From NCBI RefSeq assembly GCF_007830735.1, contig NZ_VLLN01000006.1:1-64000 (forward strand): 64,000 nucleotides of DNA. Direction: 5' to 3'. Position numbers and translations under genes: made by a program. The DNA comes from Geobacter argillaceus. Its GTDB lineage: Bacteria; Desulfobacterota; Desulfuromonadia; Geobacterales; DSM-12255. Under the pieces are notes generated by a model that did no database searches, was not told where the DNA came from, and saw nothing but the letters and a program-made list of their open reading frames with translations. Of the stretch, positions 35,358 to 44,303 are shown piece after piece (positions within the stretch are counted from its first letter, which is position 1; every line of letters starts with the position of its first letter).

Positions 35358-38084
35358 ATGCCCGAAAACATGGAGTTTGCCCTCGATCAGTATTTTCCGG
35401 ATGAATCCCAGAACATTGGCGATGCCGGCCGCGCCTCGTTCAACGAAAAGCGCCCCCTCTACCTGGCTGCCAGCAAACGGTTCTTCAGCCATTACCGCGA
35501 GCAGATCAGGGTACAGCATGCCGCCGGGGCCAGCGGCGCCTGGACGGTCCAGGCGATCACGGCCATGACCGACAAGCTCATCAGCCGACTCTTTGCCTCG
35601 ATCCTGAACGATCTCCACCAGGCGGAGATGATCGGCGACAAGCTGGTGCTGGCGGCGGTCGGCGGTTATGGCCGCGGTGAATTGAACCCTTTCTCCGATA
35701 TCGACCTGATGTTCCTCCACAGCGGCATCGATAGTCAGTTGATCGAGGAGATTGCCCAGAAGCTCCTCTATTTTCTCTGGGATATGCGGCTTGAGGTGGG
35801 GTATTCCGTCCGGACCATTTCCGACTGCGTGGAAATGGCCCGCGGCGACAGCACCGTCAGGACCGCGCTCTTGGACAGCCGCTACCTGATCGGGAGCCTG
35901 CAGCTGTTCCAGGAGTTCGAGAAGGTCCGGACCGCCCAAATCCTGATGAAGGGGGGCAACGCCTTCATCAGGGAAAAAGTGGACGAGCAGAAAAAGCGGC
36001 GGGAAAAGTACGGGGCGTCGGTCTATCTCCTGGAGCCGAACATCAAGGAAGGTGAGGGGGGGCTCAGGGACCTGCACTCTGCCATGTGGGTGGCCAAAAT
36101 CAAGTACAAGATCGACCAGCCGCGGGAGCTCATCGTCAAGGGGGTGCTTTCCGAGGAAGAACTGGACAGCTACTACGGGGCGCTCGACTATCTCTGGCGG
36201 ATCAGAAACGAGCTGCATTATCGGGCCGGCAGAAAGAGCGACCAGCTCACGTTCGATGCCCAGACCCACCTGGCCGCGTTTTTCGGCTATGTGGACCGGG
36301 GGAAGGTGCTGGCGGTCGAAGAGTTCATGCGTGATTACTACCTGCATGCGACACGGGTCGAGCATTACTCGGCCATGCTCATCGCCCGCAGTGCCCGTCA
36401 GGACGATGCGTCCTCCAAGATCCTCGGGTACTTCATCCGGCGCCCGATCGGTGAAGGTTTCTATGTCATGAAAGGGGAACTGGTCATTCCTGACGAGTCG
36501 GTAATCCAGAAGGATCCAACCAGGCTCATGAAGATATTCGAGTATGCCCAGAAGCAGGGGGTAGTGCTGAATATCCGGGTTAAGACCCTGATCAGGAAGA
36601 GTCTCGATCTGGTGAACGACCGGTTCCGGCGCAACAAGGAGGTAAACGCCTCTTTCTTCTCCATCCTTCGGGCTGAGCACAGCATAGTGGAAACCCTGAC
36701 CCTGATGCACCACCTGGAGTTCCTGAACCGCTTCATCCCCGAATTCGAGCGGATCTACTGCAAGGTCCAGCACGACCTCTACCATATCTACACGGTCGAC
36801 ATCCATTCGCTGTTCTGTGTCGAGGAGATCGTCAAGCTCTGGCGCGGCGAGTATCGCAAGGCGCTCCCCAACCTTACCAAGCTGGCCGCTGAAATCGACA
36901 AGCGGGAGCTCCTGTTGCTGGCAGTTCTGCTTCACGACATTGGCAAAGGAGAGGGGGGCGGTCATGCAGACAAGGGTGCCGATCTCTGTCGGACCATCGC
37001 CCGTCGCATGGGGCTCTCCAGGGAGGACAGCGAGCGGCTTGATTTTCTGGTGCGCAGCCATCTGCTTTTTGCCCACATCGCCCAGCGGCGCGACCTGCAC
37101 GACGAACGGATGATCGTCGATTTCGCCCGCCAGATGCTTACCAGCGAAAACCTGAAGATGCTTTACCTGCTGACCTTCGCCGACATCAAGGGTGTTGGGC
37201 CGGACGTCTGGACCGAATGGAAGGAAATGCTGCTGAACGAGCTGTACGAAAAGACCTATCAGGTGCTGGAGCGCGGCGATTTTCGGCTGGAGGCGAGCAG
37301 CGAACGGGCACGGAAGGTGAAACGTACGGTGCTGGAACTGCTGGAGAACGAATATCCGGCAGCCCAGGTGCGGGAGGAGCTGAAGGCCCTCACCACCCGC
37401 CACGTCCTCTCCCATGCACCGGCGGTCCTGGCCGATCACCTGCGCATCCTGCTCCGGTTGGGTGATGAACAGCTCATCATGGCGGTCGCCCATGAGCCGG
37501 AGAAGTCCTATTCGAACTTCACCATCGTCACCCACGACGTGCCGGGGCTGTTCGCCATGATCACCGGCGTCATGGCCGCCAACGGCATCAACATCCTGGG
37601 TGCCCAGATTCATACCAGCAAGAACGGCAAGGCCCTGGATATTCTCCAGGTCAATTCTCCCCAGGGGTTTGTCATCACCGATCAGACCCGCTGGCAGCGG
37701 GTCGAGGACGACATGCGCCGGGTGATGGCCGGAGAGGTGCAGGTGGAGGCACTGGTCCAGAAACGGCGTCGGCCGACCCTGCTGGGCACCAAAGAACGTC
37801 CCCGCTTCCCGACCAGTGTGGAAATCGACAACGAGGTCTCGGTCGATTATACGGTTGTCGATATCTACACCCATGACCAGATCGGCCTTCTCTACCGGAT
37901 CACCAGTACCCTGAAGGATCTGGGGCTGTATATCGGTGTGGCCAAGATCTCCACCAAGGTGGACCAGGTAGCCGACGTCTTTTATGTGAAAGACATCTTT
38001 GGTCACAAGATTACGGCGGATGACAAGTTGGAGGAGATCCGGAGGCAGCTACTGACGGCCATCGATGAGGATGCGGCCCCGTGA
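35358..38084 (+). CDS. glnD: PII uridylyltransferase / uridylyl-removing enzyme
   Basis: Nitrogen sensor that modifies PII proteins. 908 residues in the standard order. The nucleotidyltransferase domain has GGYGRGELNPFSDIDL (G102 onward). A helical middle is followed by the HD uridylyl-removing domain with LLHDIGKGEGGGHADKG (H526-D527). Two C-terminal ACT domains follow (about 712-790, YSNFTIVTHDVPGLFAMI; and 825-905, DYTVVDIYTHDQIGLLYRI) for glutamine sensing. It lies 11 bp after the amidase gene and overlaps the recombinase gene by four bases. Confidence 0.96.
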   Translation: MPENMEFALDQYFPDESQNIGDAGRASFNEKRPLYLAASKRFFSHYREQIRVQHAAGASGAWTVQAITAMTDKLISRLFASILNDLHQAEMIGDKLVLAAVGGYGRGELNPFSDIDLMFLHSGIDSQLIEEIAQKLLYFLWDMRLEVGYSVRTISDCVEMARGDSTVRTALLDSRYLIGSLQLFQEFEKVRTAQILMKGGNAFIREKVDEQKKRREKYGASVYLLEPNIKEGEGGLRDLHSAMWVAKIKYKIDQPRELIVKGVLSEEELDSYYGALDYLWRIRNELHYRAGRKSDQLTFDAQTHLAAFFGYVDRGKVLAVEEFMRDYYLHATRVEHYSAMLIARSARQDDASSKILGYFIRRPIGEGFYVMKGELVIPDESVIQKDPTRLMKIFEYAQKQGVVLNIRVKTLIRKSLDLVNDRFRRNKEVNASFFSILRAEHSIVETLTLMHHLEFLNRFIPEFERIYCKVQHDLYHIYTVDIHSLFCVEEIVKLWRGEYRKALPNLTKLAAEIDKRELLLLAVLLHDIGKGEGGGHADKGADLCRTIARRMGLSREDSERLDFLVRSHLLFAHIAQRRDLHDERMIVDFARQMLTSENLKMLYLLTFADIKGVGPDVWTEWKEMLLNELYEKTYQVLERGDFRLEASSERARKVKRTVLELLENEYPAAQVREELKALTTRHVLSHAPAVLADHLRILLRLGDEQLIMAVAHEPEKSYSNFTIVTHDVPGLFAMITGVMAANGINILGAQIHTSKNGKALDILQVNSPQGFVITDQTRWQRVEDDMRRVMAGEVQVEALVQKRRRPTLLGTKERPRFPTSVEIDNEVSVDYTVVDIYTHDQIGLLYRITSTLKDLGLYIGVAKISTKVDQVADVFYVKDIFGHKITADDKLEEIRRQLLTAIDEDAAP

Positions 38085-38968
38085 ATGCCTATCTGGACCT
38101 CTTTCTCAGCTATCTGACCGTGGAGAAGGGGTTGACAAGAAACACGCTGGCGGCTTACAGTCGGGACATCGGCCGCTATCTCGATTATCTGGAACAGAGC
38201 CGGATAACGGTACCCGACATGATCCGTCCGCTGCAGGTGGCCGGGTTCCTGGGGTCGCTCATGCAGGAAGGGCTTGCCCCCAGGAGCCGGGCACGGTCAC
38301 TGTCGGCCCTGCGGATGTTCCACAAATTCTTGGTCAGGGAAGGGTATGCTGCTGCCAACCCGACGGCGGTCATCGAATCTCCCCGTACGGTGCGCTCCCT
38401 GCCCCGGGTCCTTTCCAGCCGGGAGGTGGAAGGGCTCCTGGCCGGCCCTGCCGGCAACGAACCGATGGAGGTGCGGGACCGGGCCATGCTTGAACTCCTG
38501 TACGCAACCGGGCTCAGGGTGTCGGAGCTGGTGTCGCTCCGGGTGCGGGACGTGAACCTCGATGCCGGCTACCTGCTCACCATCGGCAAGGGAGAGAAGG
38601 AGCGGCTGGTCCCCATTGGCGACGCGGCCAGGGATGCCGTGCTGGCCTATCTCCGCCAAGTACGGAGCGGGCAGGACCCGGCGGCTGACAACCCGTACCT
38701 GTTCCTGACCCGGCTCAAGGACCGGATGACCCGCCAGGCCTTTTGGAACATCATCAAGAAACGGGCAAAGGCGGCCGGGATCAGGAAGAGCATCTCTCCG
38801 CACACCCTGCGGCACTCCTTTGCCACCCATCTGCTGGAGAATGGTGCGGATTTGCGGAGCGTGCAGCTGATGCTGGGACATGCGGACCTGGCAACGACGC
38901 AGATTTACACGCACATCACCCGTGAGCGGCTGAAGCGGCTCCATCAGGAGCTGCACCCGAGAGGATAG
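38081..38968 (+). CDS. Tyrosine recombinase XerC/XerD family
   Basis: A 295-residue site-specific recombinase of the size and layout of XerD, for chromosome dimer resolution at dif. All catalytic residues are visible: R146 in ATGLRVSEL, K170/K173 in GKGEKERLV, H241 and R244 in HTLRHSFATHLL, H267 in LGHADLATTQIYTH and nucleophile Y276. The N-terminal SAM-like domain is YLSVEKGLT-type. GTG 38081 overlaps the glnD stop (GTGA). Whether it is XerC or XerD cannot be decided without the partner gene. Confidence 0.9.
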   Translation: MNAYLDLFLSYLTVEKGLTRNTLAAYSRDIGRYLDYLEQSRITVPDMIRPLQVAGFLGSLMQEGLAPRSRARSLSALRMFHKFLVREGYAAANPTAVIESPRTVRSLPRVLSSREVEGLLAGPAGNEPMEVRDRAMLELLYATGLRVSELVSLRVRDVNLDAGYLLTIGKGEKERLVPIGDAARDAVLAYLRQVRSGQDPAADNPYLFLTRLKDRMTRQAFWNIIKKRAKAAGIRKSISPHTLRHSFATHLLENGADLRSVQLMLGHADLATTQIYTHITRERLKRLHQELHPRG

Positions 38969-39055
38969 AACGGCCGTGACTGGTGACTCGTACTGGTGAC
39001 TGGTAAAGGCAGGCTTCAAGTTACGAGTCACGGCATTTAACGAAAGGAACTGTTG

Positions 39056-40261
39056 ATGAAATACGTAGTACTCCTCGGCGACGGCATGTCAGATGAAAAA
39101 CTGGAGCAACTGGGTGGCAAGACCCCTTTGCAGGCGGCCCGGACCCCCAATCTGGACTATATGGCCAGGCGCGGTACGCTTGGTCTTGCCCGGACCGTTC
39201 CGCCGGGATTTTCACCGGGCAGCGACGTGGCCAATCTGTCGGTGTTCGGCTACGACCCGCAGACCTGCTATACCGGCCGGTCTCCCCTGGAGGCGGCCAG
39301 CATGGGGATTCACCTGGAGCCTGACGACGTGGCCTTCCGGGTCAACCTGGTCAATCTCCAGCCCCGCGGCAGCCGCCTGATCATGAACGACTACTGCAGC
39401 GGCCATATCAGCTCCGAAGAGGCCTTTGAGCTGGTGACCGCCCTGCAGCACGAGCTGGAACGCCCTGAATTCCGGTTCTATCCGGGGGTCGGCTACCGCC
39501 ACCTCATGGTCTGGCAAGGGGGAAAGGTCGATCTGATCACCACTCCGCCTCACGATATCACCGGCAAGGACATCCTCAACCACCTTCCCCAGGGGGAGGG
39601 GAGCGCCAAGCTGATCGAGCTGATGAACTCGTCCCAGCTCTTGTTCCACAACCACCCCCAGTACCGGCAGCGACTCGACGCCGGCAAGGTACCGGCCAAT
39701 TCCATCTGGCTCTGGGGCCAGGGCAAGGCCCCGCGGATGCACTCCTTCAAGGAGAAGTTCGGTCTCTCCGGTGCCGTTATTTCCGCCGTTGACCTGGTGC
39801 GGGGGATCGGCGTCTGCGCCGGCATGGAGATCATCAAGGTACCCGGCGCCACCGGCTATATCGATACCAACTATGAAGGCAAGGCCACGGCGGCACTGGA
39901 GGCGTTGGAGCGGGTCGACTACGTTTATCTGCACGTCGAGGCGCCCGACGAGGCAGGCCATGCCGGCAACCTGGAACACAAGCTGCAGGCCATCGAGGAT
40001 TTCGATGCCAAGGTGGTGGGGCCGGTCCTGGAAGGGATCAGGAAGTTCGGTGACTACCGGGTACTCAGCACCCCCGACCACCCGACGCCGCTCGCCCGGA
40101 TGACCCATACTGCTTCGCCGGTGCCGTTCATTCTTTACTCCGGCGAGGAGGTGGAAAAGCAGGGGATTGCCGGTTACGACGAAGATGCTGCCGCAGCAAC
40201 CGGGGTGGTGGTGGAGAAGGGGTACCGCCTGATGGAGATGATGCTGGGGCGGCAGAACTGA
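39056..40261 (+). CDS. Archaeal-type phosphoglycerate mutase / proposed homoserine kinase
   Basis: A 401-residue alkaline-phosphatase-superfamily enzyme of the ApgM group. It begins KYVVLLGDGMSDE, continues with TPNLDYMARRG and GSDVANLSVFGYDP, and has HVEAPDEAGHAG and STPDHPTPLARMTHT as metal-site segments. In bacteria lacking ThrB this branch (TIGR02535) has been proposed to act as homoserine kinase; glycolytic mutase activity is the alternative. No threonine genes are adjacent, so the choice is open. ATG 39056 has AAAGGA seven bases upstream. Confidence 0.85.
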   Translation: MKYVVLLGDGMSDEKLEQLGGKTPLQAARTPNLDYMARRGTLGLARTVPPGFSPGSDVANLSVFGYDPQTCYTGRSPLEAASMGIHLEPDDVAFRVNLVNLQPRGSRLIMNDYCSGHISSEEAFELVTALQHELERPEFRFYPGVGYRHLMVWQGGKVDLITTPPHDITGKDILNHLPQGEGSAKLIELMNSSQLLFHNHPQYRQRLDAGKVPANSIWLWGQGKAPRMHSFKEKFGLSGAVISAVDLVRGIGVCAGMEIIKVPGATGYIDTNYEGKATAALEALERVDYVYLHVEAPDEAGHAGNLEHKLQAIEDFDAKVVGPVLEGIRKFGDYRVLSTPDHPTPLARMTHTASPVPFILYSGEEVEKQGIAGYDEDAAAATGVVVEKGYRLMEMMLGRQN

Positions 40262-40326
40262 GACGGTCGGGTGGTTGAGACGTTACTGACCACCCGGTTC
40301 CTCAACCGGATGCCGATTTCGGGGGT

Positions 40327-40962
40327 ATGGTGGACGCCGAGAAATTCTTCACCACGGACGAGCTGGAACGTATCCGCTGCACGGTGGATGCTGCCGAGTC
40401 GGCGACAGCCGGAGAGATTGCCACAATGGTGGTTTCTGCCAGCGATCCCTATCGGGAAGGGACAATCCTCGGCGGGGCACTCCTGGCCGGCTTTGTCGCG
40501 TTTCTGCTGAGTGTTCTCCTCCATCACGTCACGGTCTGGTTCTACGTGCCGGTCACGGTTGCACTCACGTTCCCCTCCTGTGCCCTGTTTCGTGCCATCC
40601 CCCGTCTCAGGCTCCCGTTCGTGGCCCGCTCCCGCATCCGGCAGGCGGTCAGGGAACGGGCTCTGCGGGCTTTTTACGAAAAGGGACTCTACCGGACCCG
40701 GGCCGCCACCGGCATCCTCATCTTCATCTCCCTCCTGGAGCGGACCGTCTGGATACTCGGTGACCGGGGGATCAACGAACGGATCACCCCGGAAACCTGG
40801 CAGGAACTGTCCGCCGAACTGTCACGGGGGATGCGGGCCGGTGAGGGCTGCGACGCACTCTGCCGGACCATCACCCGCTGCGGGACGATCCTGGCCGAAC
40901 ATTTCCCCCTCAAGACCGGCGACACCAATGAGCTGACCGATCAGGTGCTGTTCGAGCGGTAA
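40327..40962 (+). CDS. TPM-domain membrane protein
   Basis: A 211-residue protein. The N-terminal segment (AEKFFTTDELERIRCTVDAAESATAGEIATMVV) and C-terminal half (RAATGILIFISLLERTVWILGDRGIN) match the TPM-domain pattern seen in YgcG/DUF2207-neighbour proteins. Two hydrophobic helices are inserted in the middle (about 48-95). Function is unknown; TPM domains have been linked to membrane-protein or photosystem turnover and to acid phosphatase activity in plants. It starts 65 bp after apgM and may share its transcript. Confidence 0.78.
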   Translation: MVDAEKFFTTDELERIRCTVDAAESATAGEIATMVVSASDPYREGTILGGALLAGFVAFLLSVLLHHVTVWFYVPVTVALTFPSCALFRAIPRLRLPFVARSRIRQAVRERALRAFYEKGLYRTRAATGILIFISLLERTVWILGDRGINERITPETWQELSAELSRGMRAGEGCDALCRTITRCGTILAEHFPLKTGDTNELTDQVLFER

Positions 40963-41322
40963 GGGTGGCTACAAAGACATTCTGTCGGTCAGGACGATGA
41001 GTGTGGGCGTAAAGCCCAGTGGACGTTTGATATCCATCACAACCGTTCTTCCAAAATTTAATGAAATAGCTTGCCTTTTCGACTTCACATCGCTATAGTG
41101 CCCAAAGACTGTCACACAAACGGCGGCACGGTGTCCGTCGTTCCTTTGTAATCATCGCTTTAGCCCCCCTGCATCACTTTTCTCAAGATGGCAGAACGCA
41201 TGGCTGGCGAAGATTTTTTTGTTGCAGCCTGTACGCGTTTTAGCCGTTCCGTTCATGGATCAATTGCTGGTCCTGTGGCTGTGCGCGTCTGTTTTTTGCC
41301 TACACCACGGAAAGGACACAGT
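40963..41322 (+). other. Long leader and gene-free region before the DEAD-box helicase
   Basis: The first 100 bp hold no gene. From the predicted promoter (41071-41099) to the helicase ATG is a leader of about 217 nt with short GC hairpins and T-runs and no good coding frame; the in-frame extension from 41188 is poor in coding character. Long leaders of this kind are common for cold-induced DEAD-box helicase genes. Confidence 0.55.
41071..41099 (+). promoter_or_regulatory. Predicted sigma-70 promoter for the DEAD-box gene
   Basis: TTGCCT (41071-41076), 17 bp, TATAGT (41094-41099). The likely transcript starts near 41106. Confidence 0.6.
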
Positions 41323-42672
41323 ATGACCTTTGCAGAACTCGGCCTCAACCCCTCCATCCTCAAGGCGGTAACCGCCTGCGGCTACACCACCCCCACCCCG
41401 GTACAGGAACAGGCAATACCCCTTGTCCGCGCCGGCCACGACCTGATCGCCACTGCGGGCACCGGCACCGGCAAGACTGCCGCCTTTGTGCTGCCGGCCC
41501 TGGAGCGGCTGTCGACCCCGTCAACCCTTCCGGGCAAAGGACCGCGGCTGCTGGTACTTACCCCGACCCGGGAACTGGCACAGCAGGTCATGGATGCGGC
41601 CCGCAACTACGGCGGGTTCATGCGGCTGCGGTGCGGCTCGATCCTCGGCGGCATGCCGTACCGGGATCAGCTCCGGCTCCTGTCCGGGCCGGTGGATATC
41701 ATCGTTGCCACGCCGGGCCGGCTGGTGGATCACCTGGACCGGGGGAGCATCAAATTCGACCGTCTGGAGATGCTGGTGCTGGACGAGGCCGACCGGATGC
41801 TGGACATGGGGTTCAGCGAGGACGTGGAGCGGATCGTCGGCTCGGCGCCGGAGAAGCGTCAGACCCTCATGTTCACCGCCACCATGGACAATACCGTCGA
41901 CAAGCTGGCCAGGCGGATGCTCCGTGATCCCCAGCGGGTGGAGCTGACCGCGAGCGCACCGTCCCACCAGTTGATCGACCAGCGCCTCCATGTTGCCGAT
42001 AACCTGCATCACAAGAAGGCGATGCTCAGGCACCTCATCAACGATAAGAGCCTGTCCCGGGCCATCATCTTTTCCGCCACCAAGCGGGACGCCGATGAGC
42101 TGGCACAGGAGCTGTGCCGGAACGGCCACTCTGCTGCGGCTCTGCATGGCGACATGAACCAGGCGGCCCGCAACCGGACCATTTCCAATGTGAAGGCCGG
42201 CAGGGTCCGCCTTTTGGTGGCTACCGACGTGGCGGCACGGGGGTTGGACGTGAACGGTATCAGCCATGTCATCAACTTCGACCTCCCCCGCTTTGCCGAG
42301 GACTACGTCCATCGCATAGGTCGCACCGGCCGTGCCGGGGCAACCGGTACCGCCATCTCCTTTGTCTCCCAGTCCGAGCTTGCGTATCTGGACCGTATTG
42401 AGCGGTTCATCGGCAAGGAACTGCCGCAGCACTCCCTGGAAGGGCACGAGCCGATGACTGCGCTCCGCCGCGTGGGCCGTGGCAACGGTGCCGGTCGTGG
42501 ACGGAGCGGTGCGCCGTCCGGCAAGGGTGGAAAAGGGTATGCCAATGCCGGCGGAGCAACCAAGAGCGGTGGCAAGCCGTGGAGTAATGACCGGAATGGT
42601 CAGAGAAGCCGGACCGGCAGCCAGCAGAAGCCGGTAGTCGTCGAGTACCGGAACCGGCGCTCGGACAGCTAG
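41323..42672 (+). CDS. DEAD-box RNA helicase (RhlE/CsdA-like)
   Basis: ATP-dependent RNA helicase of 449 residues. The motifs run in order: Q-motif (FAELGLNPSILKAV), ATAGTGTGKTAAFVLPAL (motif I), PTRELAQQ (Ia), TPGRLVDHL (Ib), VLDEADRMLDMGF (DEAD), FTATM (SAT-like), VATDVAARGLDV and HRIGRTGRAG (VI). The C-terminal tail (about 385-449) is Gly/Arg/Asn-rich and basic, as in RhlE. ATG 41323 has AAAGGA six bases before it. The DEAD core is complete, so activity is expected in ribosome assembly or RNA decay. Confidence 0.95.
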   Translation: MTFAELGLNPSILKAVTACGYTTPTPVQEQAIPLVRAGHDLIATAGTGTGKTAAFVLPALERLSTPSTLPGKGPRLLVLTPTRELAQQVMDAARNYGGFMRLRCGSILGGMPYRDQLRLLSGPVDIIVATPGRLVDHLDRGSIKFDRLEMLVLDEADRMLDMGFSEDVERIVGSAPEKRQTLMFTATMDNTVDKLARRMLRDPQRVELTASAPSHQLIDQRLHVADNLHHKKAMLRHLINDKSLSRAIIFSATKRDADELAQELCRNGHSAAALHGDMNQAARNRTISNVKAGRVRLLVATDVAARGLDVNGISHVINFDLPRFAEDYVHRIGRTGRAGATGTAISFVSQSELAYLDRIERFIGKELPQHSLEGHEPMTALRRVGRGNGAGRGRSGAPSGKGGKGYANAGGATKSGGKPWSNDRNGQRSRTGSQQKPVVVEYRNRRSDS

Positions 42673-42696
42673 TCGTTATCTGAAACGTGAAGGTAG

Positions 42697-42731
42697 AAAA
42701 AAGGGTCTGCAACTGCTGCAGGCCCTTTTTC
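42697..42731. terminator. Bidirectional terminator between helicase and efflux operon
   Basis: An A-run and AGGGTCTGCA pair with TGCAGGCCCT and a T-run, giving U-tracts on both strands between convergent genes. Confidence 0.85.
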
Positions 42732-42740
42732 CGTTGAATG

Positions 42741-44303
42741 TCAGTGTGCCCCTGCAGCCGGACCGCCACCGGCGCCGGTACGTTTCAGGAGCAGGATCAA
42801 CGGTATGACCACCAGAAAGGCGAGTCCGACGATCCAGAAGATATGGTTGTAGGCCAGCATTCCGGCCTGACGGCGGATCATGCCGTAGAGGAGGGCAAGG
42901 GATTTGGTGTCGGCAGTGACGGCGTCCACCCCCCTGGCCATGACCCCGTGTTTCAGGGCGTTAAGGGTTGACTGGGTGGCAAAGCTGTACGGCGTCACAT
43001 TGGCAACCAGGCCGGTCTGATAGAACTGGGCGTCACGCGCCAGCATCGTTGCGGCAATGGCTATTCCCACGCTGCCGCCGATGTTCCGCAGCAGATTGAA
43101 TATGCCGGTTGCATTCCCCATCTCTTCCCTCGGGATGACGGCGAGGGTGACTGTGGTGAGCGGAACGAAGATCATGGCCAGGCCAAAGCCCAGCACCACC
43201 CGTGGCCAGACAAAGTCCCAGTAAGAGGCTTCCAGGGTGAATGCGCGCATGATGAACATGGAGACAGCGCCGATCAGGAGCCCCATGACCACGATCTTGC
43301 GACCGTCATACCGTTGCAGCGCCGCGCCCACGAACGGCATGGTGATGAGGGTCGCCACGCCGCCCGGCGCCAGGACCATGCCGGCCATGGTCGCACTGTA
43401 CCCCATCAGGGTCTGGAGAAAGAGCGGAATCAGCATGATGGAGCTGTAGAGGCAGAAGCCGACCACGAACATGATCAGGTTGCCGGCCGAGAAGGAGAGG
43501 TTCTTGAAGAGGCGGAGGTTGACGATAGGGTGCTCGTGCCTGAGCTCGACCCTGACCAGCAGGAGCAATGAAATGACGGAAACAACAGCGCAGGTGACGA
43601 TGAACGACGAGTTGAACCAGTCGTCCTGCTGCCCCTTGTCCAGCACCACCTGGAGCGCCCCGAGCCCGACGGTGAGAAGGCCGAGTCCGGCGTAGTCGAT
43701 GCTCATCTTTCCGGTCCGCTTCAGGTACTGGGGATCAAAGATGAAGTAGGCGGCCATGACTACTGCAACGATGCCGATGGGGAGGTTGATGTAGAAGATC
43801 CAGCGCCAGTTCATGTTGTCGGTGATCCAGCCACCCAGGGCCGGACCGATGATCGGGCCGAACATGGCGCCGATGCCGAAGATGGCCATGGCCATGCCAC
43901 GCTGATGGGGGGGGAATGTCTCCATCATGATCGCCTGGCTGATGGGGATGAGCGCCCCTCCGGCAGCCCCCTGAAGTATCCGGAAGAGGATCAGGGTCTC
44001 CAGGTTGGGAGCCGCACCGCAGAGAAACGAGGCAATGGTGAAGAGGATGATGCAGGTGATGAGGAAACGTTTGCGGCCAAAGAGCCGCGACAGCCAGCCG
44101 GTCATCGGGAGGACCACGGCGTTGCTCACCAGGTAGCTGGTCAGCACCCACGCCACCTCGTCGGTGCCGGCGTTCAGGCTCCCCTGCATGTGGGGAAGCG
44201 CCACGTTGGCCACCGAAGTGTCGATGATCTCCATGATGGTCGGCAGCATCACGCTGATAGTGATGAGCCATTTGTTGACCGTTTTTTGCGAGGATTCGGA
44301 CAT
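42741..44303 (-). CDS. emrB: MFS drug exporter, DHA2/EmrB type
   Basis: A 520-residue inner-membrane proton-driven exporter with 14 predicted helices. It opens with a cytoplasmic NKWLITISVMLPTIMEIID start and has the antiporter motif C region GIGAMFGPIIGPALGGW near 150 and the D-x-S-x-x-N-V-A-L-P element of EmrB (DTSVANVALP). Works with the EmrA-type adaptor encoded directly upstream (TAATG overlap) and the TolC-type channel of the same operon. The last gene of the operon. Confidence 0.92.
   Translation of the reverse strand: MSESSQKTVNKWLITISVMLPTIMEIIDTSVANVALPHMQGSLNAGTDEVAWVLTSYLVSNAVVLPMTGWLSRLFGRKRFLITCIILFTIASFLCGAAPNLETLILFRILQGAAGGALIPISQAIMMETFPPHQRGMAMAIFGIGAMFGPIIGPALGGWITDNMNWRWIFYINLPIGIVAVVMAAYFIFDPQYLKRTGKMSIDYAGLGLLTVGLGALQVVLDKGQQDDWFNSSFIVTCAVVSVISLLLLVRVELRHEHPIVNLRLFKNLSFSAGNLIMFVVGFCLYSSIMLIPLFLQTLMGYSATMAGMVLAPGGVATLITMPFVGAALQRYDGRKIVVMGLLIGAVSMFIMRAFTLEASYWDFVWPRVVLGFGLAMIFVPLTTVTLAVIPREEMGNATGIFNLLRNIGGSVGIAIAATMLARDAQFYQTGLVANVTPYSFATQSTLNALKHGVMARGVDAVTADTKSLALLYGMIRRQAGMLAYNHIFWIVGLAFLVVIPLILLLKRTGAGGGPAAGAH

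Noticed and set aside
35325-38006. An 893-codon open frame antisense to glnD
   Set aside because: GC-rich codon bias of glnD leaves its complement open; the translation has no recognisable domain and is rich in His, Gln, Asp and Leu in shadow-like runs.
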